DNA of 64,000 nucleotides, from NCBI GenBank assembly GCA_048772705.1, contig JBLWGC010000213.1, positions 372,001-436,000 of the forward strand. The letters are read 5' to 3'. Shown piece after piece: positions 41,692 to 54,186 of the stretch (the first letter of the stretch is position 1; every line of letters begins with the position of its first letter). The notes under the pieces were generated by a model. It was not told where the DNA came from, ran no database searches, and worked only from the letters and a program-made list of their open reading frames with translations. Origin of the DNA: Leidyana gryllorum EB-2025a (taxonomy: Eukaryota; Apicomplexa). A program made the position numbers and the translations under genes.

Positions 41692-42992
41692 ATGGCCCAG
41701 TCACCCAAAACCAATGAACTACATATAGAAGGCCTCAAACCTCGATTTGGTACCGTCTGTGCCGCCCTGGAAGAGGAACTCAGGTCGTCAGTGGGGTCAC
41801 CTCGCAGCTGCGTACACGGCTTGTCCCCCTTCAATGCTGCGTCGGATCAAGAGATTCTGCCCGATGACGAGGGAGGAGGAGGAGGAGGTGGTTCCCCCAC
41901 CACCACAACCGTAGGAGCTTTCCATTGGTGGAGCGATCCTTTGCATCGCTTGTGCATCCCCACCCACAACAACGCTGATCCTTCCGCTGACCTAAACAGT
42001 CTGGCCGACGCCGTGGAGGAGATAGTCAGCCAGAATGTCACGGTCGATGCTGCCGCCGAGACGCCCACCCAACGCACGCGTCGTCCGGACATTGCGCTCA
42101 AAATCAATACGAAGGCCATACTCGGAGTCGTCACCGGAACCGAAACTCCCCGCAGCGGGAGAGATTCCAGGCGAAACATCGATAAAGTGCCGAGTAACCC
42201 GTCCGTACTCGACCGGATCTTAATGATTTTACATCGCAAGCCGATAATTGTGGTCCCAAGCGGACCGTCCAAAGACGCTTTTGGTGGTACTGACAAGAAG
42301 GTATGCTGCCGCTACACATGGCTGGCTGGGGAGTGGAGTCATTCATTCGCTTCACTACAGATGTACTCAGTGCTCCACGTTGACAATGCAGTGGAATTCC
42401 TCGACAAGGGAAGATTGAGCATGGAGCAACGAGGTCTGAAAGGTGAGTGTGCCATCACTGATGACGTCGGCTCACACTCGCATCGCGCTTTCAGAGGACT
42501 TCTCGTCAGCTCGTCGACAAATGATTTGTCGCAAAATTGGATACAAACACCATACCGTCAAGTTCAGTGTCATTGATGCCTCAACAACTCATCGTTTCGA
42601 AGAAGCGGATTGGGAAAGCGTAGTCTGTGTATTCGCCAATGGCATGGACTGGCAATTTAAGTCCTGGCCGCTAAGAAGCTCAGAGGAGGTGTCTCAAAGA
42701 ATGTGGTGAGTCGAAGCTGCTGATCTATCGCTCCACATAGACAGTGTGTCTCAGTACGTTCTATTGCGGGCTCAAAGATCGACCACTTCCGAGAATCACA
42801 CAAACCGGGAACTGCCACCTGCTGCTGTTCCCTCAGATGCTCCGTCACACTGATGGCGAGCTCCAGGTAAAGACTAAATGTTTCAGAGTGGGCTCAATAG
42901 CTTCGTTGCCATCGCAGCGGCTCTTCTGGGATACTTTGACTGAACATTTAATGCGGCCAGCTGCTGATCTCCCTGCTTTGACATTGGGGTAG
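41692..42992 (+). CDS. CDC73: CDC73/parafibromin-like Paf1 complex subunit
   Basis: Exons 41692-42300, 42361-42442, 42495-42705, 42755-42866 and 42918-42992, 362 residues. The C-terminal Ras-like domain is clear: KPIIVVPSG, then FSVIDASTTHRFEEADWESV, CVFANGMDWQFKSWPL, and after two splices the end LFWDTLTEHLM. The acceptor at 42754 (TCTCAG) rather than the earlier TAG is needed to give QRMC-TFYCGLKD, which lines up with the parafibromin fold. Paf1C couples Pol II elongation to histone modification. The N-terminal half is poorly conserved, with a run of seven Gly. 23 bp separate it from eIF3f. Confidence 0.88.
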
Positions 42993-43015
42993 TCGAAAAT
43001 TTTTGGTCCCCCAAG

Positions 43016-44021
43016 ATGTCAGGAGAGCAGCTTTTCGACACAGCTCACCCACGGATTGTGGTAGACCCACTTGCCATAGCAACCATTATTGACACTGCGG
43101 CTCGTACGGGGGGCAAATTGAAGGTAACAATCCCAAATGTACTCCAATATACGGTCTGATAGAACTGCCTTTGTACATTAGTGGGACAAGTGCTCGATGA
43201 TGGTTCCGTTCACGTGGAAGATGCCTTTGCGAATCATGTGATCTTGTCCGAGACGACGGGGTCCGAGAGCTGCATACTGCCAGAGTTGACTCATCATGAC
43301 TTGATGTGGCAAACCCGTCAGAAAGTCAACCCTCGCGAAGTCATTATAGGATGGGGGACCACTGACATTGACTTCCAAGGACTGCAAGCTCTTGCAGAAT
43401 GGGCACGCACTGATCGCAAGAATTCCCGGTTTGCGCCTCGTAAACGTATGCCCGGTCCCCTGATGGTGAAGATTGACTTGCCGACAGAGACTCAGGATCT
43501 CACGATACGTGTAAGCGCGATAGTCAGTGTGTGTGTGTCTCCATATCAACGTTACAGGGGTATATGAAAGGACCAATAATGGAGTGTCTGATGAAGCCTA
43601 TGCGGCTGATTGTGGCGCAGACTACACCTGGGATGGATTTAGTGGCCCTGTCAGATCCTGAAACTGGCGTTTTGGAAACCGCCCGCCTGTTCTCGGTCCA
43701 AGGCGAGACCAATCAGTTGAACACCAATGGTTTGAAGAGACTGAAGACTCGCATTGACGAGGTTTCGCAGATTGTTCAGGATGTTCTGGTAAGGAGAGCG
43801 CTTTAAGAGTCCACTAAACTTTGTACTCTCAGGATGGGAAACGCCAGCCCGACCCCGCCCTTGGGCGCCGTATATACCAGGCCGTGGCAGCTCCCATGAG
43901 CGTGACACTCGATACACTGACTAAGGTGGAAGCACAAGATAATATGTTGTCTGTCTACATGGCGAACCTTGCAAAACTGCAATTCGCCCTTGGTCAGAAA
44001 CTGCATCTTCTCCTTGCGTGA
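43016..44021 (+). CDS. EIF3F: translation initiation factor eIF3 subunit f (MPN domain)
   Basis: Exons 43016-43123, 43163-43510, 43558-43788 and 43833-44021, 291 residues. MPN/Mov34 domain lacking the JAMM metal ligands, as expected for the non-catalytic eIF3f: RIVVDPLAIATIIDTA, LVGQVLDDGSVHVEDAFA, REVIIGWGTTDIDF. The C-terminal helices (LSVYMANLAKLQFALGQKL) match the eIF3f end (VTYLANLTQSQIALNEKL-like) better than eIF3h. The first intron is taken as 43124-43162 because that acceptor keeps the frame and restores the first MPN strand. 13 bp separate its stop from the TFIIE-alpha start. Confidence 0.87.
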
Positions 44022-44034
44022 ATGTTTTTTTGGC

Positions 44035-45559
44035 ATGGCAACGCGCCGAGCGCGCCCAATGGCTCCGCGCTCGACTGCTCCCCCATCAGAAGAGACCACA
44101 GACTTACGTCCTTCCCAATCAGTCCCTTATCAACCACGTGCATTTCGCGATTTTATCGCTTTGGTGGGGCGTCAGTTTTACGATGATGGATGTATTGTCC
44201 TATTGGATTTCCTGGCACGCGAACAGAAAGCATTCACAGATGCAGAGCTACGAGAGCGCCTCCGGTGAGCATTCAGGTCTCAAGGCAGACAGACTACCCC
44301 CACAGGTGGCGAGAAACATTACTGCACCAGAAACTACACAACTTGGAAAAGCAGTTACTGGTGGAGAGAGTGACCGAAGTTGAAAAAGGCTCTAAGCCAC
44401 TACAACTCTGGCGGCTCCAATGCCACGCTTTCGTTTCTGTAGAATGGCGTCTGAAAGCCATGGAGGAGCAAGTCCAAGCCGAGTTGCGGCGCGCTGCTCG
44501 GCATTCTGACTTTCAATGTTCAAACCCCGCCTGTGGGATACGAGTGTCACTCATGGATGCCGCTGTTGGTCCCACGGCACTCGACGATGATCATCCGCTC
44601 TGTCGAGACTGTAATAGTCCCCTCACCACGGCAGTAAGACGAGCTCCTCCCGAACTCCATCTTCTCTAATCCCGTAGGATTCGGAAGAAGCTCGGAATAA
44701 AGCGGAAGATAAATTACGTCGCTGCCGGGAACAAATGATCCGTCTCCGAGAAGCTCTGAATAGAGTTCGCGGCATGAAGATACCAGAATTCAAATCCACT
44801 CAAGTGGTACCCGAACCTGAAACCGCTGAGTTCTCAGCGGAAAGCAGCCCCCCACCTCCACCCAAAGCAGTAGTTACTGATCCTGGTGAGTTCTCCTGAC
44901 AGTCACTGGGAAAGCTAATTAACACCGTCTCTTCAGTCGCTGCGCCCCAAGAGAATCTCGTCAACCGTAATATCCCGTGGTTCAATGGCGCACCGATGGC
45001 GGAAAAACAGCCCCATCCCCCCAGCCCGGCCCCTGGCGGAGGATCAGGAGCACCATCGCCTCCTCAATTGGGAGGCAGCCGACCTCAAAGTGCGCCAGAC
45101 CCCGGGACAGCGCCTTCTCGCCATACCTTTGGAACCAGTGCCCAAGGTGCCGCCAGCTTACCAATGGTTCGACCGTTGACCATAAAATCGCTCAATTTGG
45201 GAACAAATGGGGCGAATGCCAATCAAGAGGGCTCCCTCACGTCCCTGTCGCCTTCTGCCGGCAACACCGACGGCGGACAAGGTGGAGAGAAGAAGGATGC
45301 GGCGAGCAGTCGCAGCCCACTCAAGTTATCGTTCGGCAGCGGCTCGAGCGGAGTCGGCGGCAAACTCTTCTCAATGTCCCTGCGTGGAGGAAAGGGCTCA
45401 GAGTAAGCAATTATTACGTCGACATCGTAATCATGGAATCTTAGTGTTGGTTCATCAACCTCCGCAAACGAACGCACGTCGCTGTCAGATATTGGGGGTA
45501 AACGTAGGGCAGAAAGCGATCTTCAGGCCACCTTTGGCATCAAGAGACTGCGGTTCTGA
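44035..45559 (+). CDS. TFIIEA: TFIIE alpha subunit
   Basis: Exons 44035-44264, 44306-44633, 44678-44885, 44937-45402 and 45445-45559, 448 residues (human 439). Winged helix: RDFIALVGRQFYDDGCIVLLDFLAREQKAFTDAELRERL, continuing across intron 1; then the zinc ribbon CSNPAC ... CRDC and a helix EEARNKAEDKLRRCREQMI. The acidic/Ser/Gly-rich C-terminal half has PWFNGAPM and ends with a basic peptide (GIKRLRF). It recruits TFIIH to the Pol II preinitiation complex. The last intron (45403-45444) removes an in-frame TAA that would otherwise end the protein at GGKGSE. Confidence 0.9.
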
Positions 45560-45645
45560 GACTGATCCATCGCCATCGGTGTTGGATGAAATTGTGTCAA
45601 TATCCAATCTCGAAGATTGCCGCGATCAGCTGGGGCTGGGCCACC

Positions 45646-48600
45646 CTAAGTGGGCTTGCACTGACTGACTAAGGACTGAACACACCGCGACCACGACGCC
45701 TCGGTGCTGAGAACCACCCCAGAAACCCCTGCTATCACTCGTCCACGAACTCCCCAGTGGTGCAAAGCTGATGTGAGAAGATCAAGGTATGGTGTGCACA
45801 TTTCCTTCTTGTGTCTGGCGAGAAAGGCTATCGGGTTGGTATATTCGAATATTCCTTCGAAAATTTGAGGATCTGTGGGTGCTGCTCGCAAAGATGCGAT
45901 GGTATGCAGCACAGCTGCAGCCTCATCCTTGGCTCTGGAAATCAAATTGACAAAATAGACACTCAAGGTCTTGGTATCCACAGATGACGTTGAGGATACG
46001 GGCTCTCGTGCGCTATACTTCACCCATTTGGATTTTTCGACGTCGGCCATGTATGTTAGGGGGATAGTTGGGTGACCGAGAGCAAATGATAGTGGACCCT
46101 CGTCAGCATGGCCTAAAAGTAAGATTGGCAGTGACAGCAGACGCGGATAATCGGCCACAAATGCCTCGAGTGCATCTTCCTCCGACTCTCCTCCATCGTC
46201 TGCAACGCATCTCTCATAAAGTCCCAGTGTTGTAGCCGGGATCCGCAATTTGCTTCCGTCCAGAGTTGACGCTGTTTCACGATCAGCGTGATGACTCAAC
46301 AGCCACCAGTTTAGTCGAATCTTCACAATCAGGCGGATAAAAGCTTCCAGTAACTGCTTTGGGCGCCGCATGTGGATCGAGAGGGAAGGTACCCGGGAAG
46401 TTGCATTCGGAGCCGTTTCCTTGGCCGTGATGCCCGTTTTCATCATGCAGGAAATGAATAACCGGGCAATCATAGCTTTAAGAAAGGCTGGATGGTGAGT
46501 AAGAGGAATGGATATGCATGTGTCGAGCCACTCCGCAGCCTCCTTGACATCCGCTGGTACCAATCGGCATGTAGCAAGAAGGTAGAAAATGTTGGGTAGA
46601 GTGGCTTGAGCGTCGTCTAATCCTGTGAGCAATAAGTTCAGATCCAGCAGCGAGCTCGGGGTCGCAATAGCTGTGAGATCCGGAGGAATGGAAGAAAGTG
46701 TCTCTTGCCATGGGAGCATCATGTCGGCATCGTTCAGGTGTCTCAGTAAAGTGAACGCGGGACTGTGCCGCTGACGCGATTCCCGTCTTTTCCGCAACCG
46801 ACAAACGACTTCGAGTTCCTCGGCTAGATCAACAGTGAAGTCACTGGAGCGAGCCAAGTCGGTCCAGGCGTTGACAAAACCTCGAGACAACCTCGCCGCC
46901 CCCCGGAGAGCCGTTCTAGATTTGGCAGCAACAGTTGTGCTACCAGCTTTGCTGCCGTGCTCCGTCGACCCATCCGAGTACTCACTCTGACTAGGGGAGT
47001 CGTCAACGCCCGGTATTGGATCGTCATGCGCAGCTCTGAATGGCGAAGCAGAAGCCATTCGACGCCGGGACCACTGGCCGATGCGAGCTAGTTGGAGGCA
47101 CCAAAGCTCCAGAGACATCTCAAACTGACCTCCAATCCAAAGATTCAATCCCAATGTCGCAATGCATTCTCCAAGTAGCGATGAAGATGGGGAACGCAGA
47201 GCCTCATCAGTTAAGCAAGTCTACAGAAAGCAGTCAAAATTTCAGATCACACACTCACCAGAACCGCTACTGACGCCAAGTCTATAGATCTCTTGAGTGA
47301 ACGGAATCTCAGATGGGTTGGAAGTGAATCCAGCCTGTCCCGATTGCCGATCACGGCTAAAGCGCCCAGTACACCTGACTGCTCGCAGACATTTTGGATT
47401 GAGACGGTCGAAATCTGCACTCACCAGAGCTGTTGTAGTCCGTATGTACCGCTTCTTCAACCCCTGTGTGACACTGGATATCTGAATGCATATCGTCGTA
47501 CTCACCTCCCCTCTGAAACCGACAGCGGCGAGCCACAAAGCCCGTGCGGCTAACTGTAGCTTAGAAGACACAGCTATGGGAGCCATTCTGGCTAGTTGCG
47601 CTTCTCGGGCCTTCTGGACGTCGGCTGCCAAGCCCGCAGACATCTGTACACCCGTCACGCCGACTTCAGTTAGATATCTGCTCCTCAAGACAGCTTCTCC
47701 GCCTGCCAGTCGACTCGAGGCTCGGGCTCGCATCACATCTAGCAGGGGTGTCGGACTCGCAGGAGCTTTTCTCGCTTCGATCTCTTTGTGTACCGCTCCG
47801 ATCAGTCTCGAGCCTGGGGCATCGTGCTGAGGGTCCTGGTTCTCTTTGCGTCCCTTATCCGTTGTGGGTACTGCTGGCAGATCGGAGATGTTGGATCGAC
47901 CAGAATCCAGGTTGTCTTCATCACTGTCACTCCGATTTGTTCGATGCTCCTGATCAAATCCCAGCCCTGCCATTAGGGTAACACGGCGGGTGGGAACCTG
48001 TGCATTTGTCTGCCGACTCTCGGGTCCCCCTGGAGCCTGCCGAAGGATTGATCGTTTTGGATTGCGGACAATATCTTCGGTCAAGGCTTTGTGTACCGCG
48101 GCAGTTGCGACTTTGCTATCCTCCTCCCGTTTGGCTTCAGTCGGTGTCCTGAGAAGGTCTTTAGGAGGCTCCAGTGGTGTGCTCTCCTGTGCCATCTGTG
48201 TTGCTCTCCCAGAAAAGTGACTCTTGCCCACTTTGATGTCTCGGTCCGGGAGATCGTCGACGCTGACAGCCGAAGACAAGTGGCGTGGTGATTTGTGCCG
48301 CGCGGGTTCAGGGAGCCTCATTGGCGCGGTCTTCGGAGCTGTTGCAGGGTGCTGAACAGTCTTGTGCGGTTCCTGTTTGAGTCTCGCAGGCTCCACCTTC
48401 GCTGCTCGACTGGAGATGGCCTCGTCGGTGGAGTGCTGGCTGCTGCTGGAATCTGTGCGTTGAGGATTAGCCTTAGATCTCTCCCTGTTCTGCTCAATGG
48501 GCGCTTTCTTAGCAGGCGACTCCGGAATCGTGTTTTTGACAACTAGAGGTGGGGCGGAATTGCTCTCAAGGGTCCGACTCGACCCGCTTTTCTTCGGTGT

Positions 48601-51600
48601 CCCCATCATAGTGGGAGTCTTCGTGGCCTTCGGAGCTTTGGATTTTGACTTATAGGATGGAGCTCGTTGAACAGCCTTGCCACCCGAGCGCTCATCCGCT
48701 GGAGCCTTCTTCGCGCTGGGTGTATCAATTTTCAAAGCATTAGGCGACTTGACCTGACTCTTGGTATATTCGGCAGGTTTCGGGCTGGCGATTCGTGGCC
48801 TGGCAATGTCTTCCGCAATGTAACTCTTTCTGGGTCCTTTAAGATTCTGTCCCTTGCCTCTTAGACTTTTTGCCTGTGAGTCTGGAACTACGAGGTCTTC
48901 CAAGCTGGCTTCAAGGTCGCTCGACACTTGAGACAGAGGAGGAGGCTGTCGTTCTTGTGGCCCCGATTTTCCTCCCGCGGGCATCTTTCGAGGAGGACCG
49001 GCGATCTTAGCTTTTGTAGCCGAGGGGGATTTTGTCTTTGGCATACTCTCCTTCATAGGTGAGGGCGACTTGTTCGCGTCGCCAAACCTGGGAGGCAACC
49101 TCGGGATATCAGGAGGCGCGGCCCCGAATGTTTCATCGATAGAGAATTGACGGGACTCAGGTTCGAACTCTTGCGATCTGTCGGCTCCAAAGGGCTGAAC
49201 GCCCTGCCACAAACCCCCAACGACCGAACTGCCTGCGGAATAAGTCGTCGGCACATCAGCCTGTTGGAACTCCTTGCTGGAATGGCTAGTTTCCGTCCCT
49301 CGCCGGATCATTGAGGTAAATTCAGGCTGTCTCACACCAGTTCCTTCTTTTGCGTGCCCCGCTTCCACACGTCTAACCAGTATCCACGTTACTATCTCCT
49401 GTAGATAGGACTCTTGATGGAATGGTGATCTCTGCACGGCTAATTCTTCACACGAACAGCACTGCTGCACCAGTGTGACGCCAATGAGAAGCGCAACATC
49501 GACTAATCCAACCGGTAAATTTTCCATCATTTCGTACCGAATCCCAGTGATCTGTTCGACTTCGTGTATCGTAGAACAGCTATTTAGCAACATTTCCTTG
49601 TCATCTGCCATGAAGATCCCGGCGACTGAAGTGGCAGACTCTATAGGGATAGGCAGCCACGGACTGTTCAATACAACGGGCAGGTCGACCGTTTGGACTA
49701 AATGCTCCTCAAATGCTCTGTAGGAGTCAGTATTGCGGTTCAATCCCACTCGTGCAGGACCGCTTGAAGTTGGCGTCCTCTTATAGGCATTCAAACCTGG
49801 AATGCGCCTTCCAACTTCAGCCAGGGATGACGCATAGGCGAGACTGAGTGAAACCAGGGCTGAACGGAAGTCACGGCAGGCCGCATGCCACCTATTGTAC
49901 AGACACATGGATCTGCATGATACACTAGCGCTTACCAACTGATGGCAGTATACCAAAACCGAAGATGTGGAACTAAGCGCGTACCCCACTGCAGAATCAA
50001 CGCTTCTATCGAATCTGACAGCAGCTGTGCTATGTTTGTGCTGATGGTCGTAGACTTGGGGTCAAACTCCCACACGGTAGCCAAGAACATGGCTTTCAAT
50101 CTCACGAAACCCTCCACCTGAGTGAGAACAGACGAGCCCATCGCAACAGACTCCTGATCAGTCGGGCCGGCTGACCAATCTGAGAAGCGTGCCTCAAGAA
50201 ATTGGACCCAAAGAGCCTCAAGCCGAGTATAAGCTGACAGGAACAGAGCCTGCAAGCGTTCAAACATGTGACGAATCTGCGGAAAGTGAAGAGAGAAGAA
50301 TTGAATATGAGTCGTACCACACTGACGTCTAGCCGCCCCAAATTGTCGATCAAGCTTTCGCTGAGAGCGGTTCCCAGATGGGCATCACTTTCCGAAATTG
50401 CCAAGCGCAAGGCTCGTGGCAAACAGCCGGTAAGCTCAACCCTTGAGTTTTGCATAGGTTGAATGATGTAGTCGGTGGTCACTGCGGAGGCATTTGAGCC
50501 TGTATGCAATAGCGAACGCCTGCTGGATTGCGGAAATCCGCGTTCTACTTCAGCATATCGTAAGCTCTGCTCGAGGTATCCGATAGTTAGGGCACGTAGT
50601 GCACTGCGTCGAAGGGCCAGTCCAGCTTGTCGTGATTCTGGAATGCTGGTAGCCTCGGCCAATGTGGCAGGGAGTGGTTGAGTGTCCGCTAAAAGTGCGT
50701 AGATGACATGATTGCTCATTATGCTGCGGTGGGTGTGAGTGACTCCGACGGATCTGGCATCATCACCCACCTCTCCAAGGTACTATTCAAGTCCTCAGTT
50801 GCTGGCTTCAAAAGTTCAGGCTGAAACGGGAAGCCATGCACCGCGGGGTCTCTCAAGACATTTCCAAGTTCGTTCGGGCTAAGGTTGAGGGACCTTCTAA
50901 GATGGTACTGTAAGGCCGAGAACAGCGCCCCTTCATACAGATCTCGTCTGTCCAAGTCTAATGTGGCATTAGCTGCCGCGTTGACCATCGCAGGATGAGC
51001 ACTGCTCCGAGTCGTTGTCTAAGAGATGGAGATGGTACAGGACTATGCCCTTACTCACTTTGTCAGATCCGTCTTCCACTATAACACCACGTCCAGTGGC
51101 CCACGGTAGAATAAAAGTTCTCCAAATACTGTCATTCGCTTTGGAACGCCCGAGGAAGAGATTCAAAATGTTGAGAACAGCGATATCGTCTCTGCGAGAC
51201 ACATATACTGCAATTTCAGAGTACTTACAAAGTCAATGTTTCCCGTTCCAGCTTGCGTTGCAGATAAACCTCCTTATGCAGAAGACGCTCTGGGATCAGC
51301 TTTCCCTTTCCTAGCGACACTGTACTCACCTGTGACATGGGGAGGGAAGGGTAGGCATGTGGCGAATTTGGGATCATCCCAGCCCTGTTTGCGGCACTCA
51401 AGAGCCGCCTCGCCAATGGACTGATGTATTCGACCAGCAACCCGGCCAAGCAGATCAGTGAAGAGCATTATGCGGTTTGTGGCAACGGAGGAGAGCTGTA
51501 TGAGACGTTGCATCAGCTGTCGGGTCACGTCGAAACTGGTAGACAGGTTTGGCAGACATCGTCTTCTCAAGAATGTATCCAATTCTGCTGAAGTGAGCGG

Positions 51601-54164
51601 TCCATAAAGTGGGAGTGCGTCTAACTCCGCTGCCACTCTGCCTCGAAATGTTGGCGAAGAAGTGCGCAGTTGACTCACGATTGCAAGACCCGGTCAAGAT
51701 ACTCCCTGGTGATGTGACTGCCCACTGCAACAGGGTCATGTTGTATCTTCGGGGGCAGTGATTGTATGCTGAAGCCTTTGCGACTGATTGCTTGCTGATA
51801 TGGCTCGGAGATATAGGCATCAGTCATTTCCAAAGGCACTCGCTCCTCGTCGGATACCGGCTCGATAGCCGTACAAGCATTCTTGAATACATACTTGGCC
51901 TTGCCAAGCAGGGTGGGCCCCGCCCTTTCGATGTTTTCAAGCGCCAAGGTAGGTGGACAGCAAGAGGTTAATCTAAGGGCATCTAGGAATACTCTCCGGA
52001 TCGATCTCTGCAAGAGTAGCCCCGGGTTGTGCAAAGCCTTTCCTATTCTGTGATCCACAGAGTCTTTCACCTCCAATCGTGGCAAGATCGCTCTCATAGC
52101 ATTCGGTCTGATCGAAAGGCACGATTCTCCAGTCTCGTCCTGCATGGGCCATTGTGCCAACGAAAAAGTGACACCAGTCTCATCTGTCAAGAACAGTGGC
52201 GTGTGTACCTGTGTCTCTCTTACCCTCGCTGGGTTTGATCAACTTGGCTAGTATAGTCGTGAAGCCCATCTCGGATTGGAGACGTCGGATCTCGTTCTGC
52301 AGTCTGGCCAACCAACGTCCATCGCGGCCTGCTTCGAGGCGAACGGGCCACTTAATCTCGCTCACGCCATCTTTCATTGGTTCACATACACAAGCTTGGC
52401 ATCCTTGGTATATGAAATGTCCTGTGTAAACCAGTCCAGCCAGGGTGAGTTGATGACTGCTCCCTTGCAGAGGGGAGTTGTTCGCCAGAAACGACTCGGC
52501 CATAGTCATCTCTGTCGCCAGAATGGGAGAAGCTTCGGTGCCAGGAGCCAACAATCCCCGGGCTCGTACACTACTCCTGAGCTGCTGAAGGGTCGCGGCA
52601 TTTCTGTAAGGAGCCAAGGTCAGAGGCGCTGGAGCAGCAGACCGATATGATTCCCAGTCTCTCATCGCCTGGTCTAATTTCAAACGCATCACCGCAGCAT
52701 TCCACAATTTGAGCGCTTCGATTTCTTGTGAGAACACACTGATTGAATGTGTCTAGAAGCGTTTCTTCACTGCGAGCTCACCTGGAACTGTCCGACTGCG
52801 ATAAGGCTCGGCTTCCATCTCCACCTGGCAAGATGACGAGCCATTCGAGCTGGTTCTTCCTGTCCTCGACCTTGTAGGTTTCGTCGTCCGCCAAGAAGGG
52901 AGTATTCTCATTAGCGCGGTGAAAAACCATATCTCCTGTCGTCCATTCGGATAACCCTGCCAAGACCTTTGTAATGACAAACTTGCAGCTAGCGATTTGG
53001 CTCGTTCTGATGGTTCTCAGCATGTTGGTGAGCCGTGGCAGTAGATCAAGAGCTTTATACAGGAGAAAGTAATATAGTTGACAACCTTCCGAATAGAAGG
53101 TCCCTGCACTCATCCTTCCGTGACTGATACAAGCAGCCTCGAGGACTTGAGACGTGTCTATAACACTCTTCTGCATGGAGTCGTAGGTAGCCAGTACAAC
53201 AGAGCTCCGCACAGATGCATCCACTAGGAACTCCAATGTAGACAGGTAGTCAATGTTTTTGCCAGGTCGGGTTTGTGGCACAGCTTGAGCATCTCGGAAC
53301 ACAAACTTTGGGGGAGCGAAGACTCGAAGGATGTGACGCAACGTGCTCAATTTGGCGAATTTCAGGAGCCTCAAATGTGACACCTGAGTGAGACGATATT
53401 TCGCAGATTGCTCCAAATCAAAGAACTTGGCTGTCAATCCGTCTATAGCGCTCTGAGGAGGTCGAAGATGGATCGCTCGCTCCGGCGGTAATGGACCCTG
53501 CAGAGCCGCTATTACGGCGTTCTCAGCTTCCTCTTCCTCCCTCCATGATTCATGAATGTCAGAGTCACGGGCTACCCCTGCCTTCTTGCCAGCCAACAGC
53601 GTTTCACCAGCTTGGAATGCAATGGTCAGACGACATGAAAGGTCAACCTGTGGCTCCCTTTGCGTTCTGCAACGTGTAACGAAGGTGCATCGACGCCGAC
53701 CAGTTTCTAGCACGGCATAGTTCTGTCCTAAGGGAATTGACACCCAAGCGAAAGGTCTTTTGTCCGCCAATGTCTGTAGAATAGATTTGTACTGGGTGCC
53801 GCCTGGATAGTCTCACCTGGTATAGATCTACTTCAACTACGGGCTCGCCCAGGAAAGGTGATACAACAGGTAGTACAATTTTCCCCTCAGTATTGCACAG
53901 CACCTAGCTCCAATGTTCTCTGCTTCACTTTGTCACCCTACCATATCGCGAACTTTGCGCTGGAGCAGTCTTAAGGATGCACTACGACTGTCCTTCTGGG
54001 CTGCTGCCGTTCTTGCTTCTGTGGTGTAATGTCCAACTGCTGTGAGCGTCTAGAAGTATAGTTTTGAGGCTGAGAAGGAAGAGTGCACGCACCAGAGGAC
54101 AGCTCCCGGCGGGTCTGACAGCCAGATGGGTAATCCGCAGCACCAGTTGACCACCTGTCTCCAT
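45646..54164 (-). CDS. giant unrecognised protein (about 2,600 residues), C2-like N-terminus
   Basis: About 16 exons joined by 15 short introns; I followed every junction and each keeps frame (for example 54117-53xxx LVLRITHLAVRPAGSCPL to TLTAVGHYT, and 51300s HVT to ERLLHKEVYLQ). The start ATG (54162-54164) is 22 bp after the ITFG1-like stop. Residues 1-170 are beta-rich and C2-like (LVLRITHLAV, EPVVEVDLYQ, RPFAWVSIPL). A long alpha-helical body follows, interrupted by about 500 residues of basic Ser/Pro/Lys-rich disorder (49400-47700) with repeated SPSPM / KTKSPS-type segments, then a helical C-terminal 550 residues (LFISCMM, LLSLPILLLGHAD). I recognise no family; UNC13/MUN-like or scaffold proteins are possibilities only. 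Confidence 0.7.
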
Positions 54165-54186
54165 GACGAACACCTTTATCGTGTGT

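Noticed and set aside
45403-45408. TFIIE-alpha ending at GGKGSE with TAA
   Set aside because: The TAA overlaps a GTAAGC donor; splicing gives a further 38 coding-like residues with a basic end. Both ends remain possible but the spliced one fits phase.
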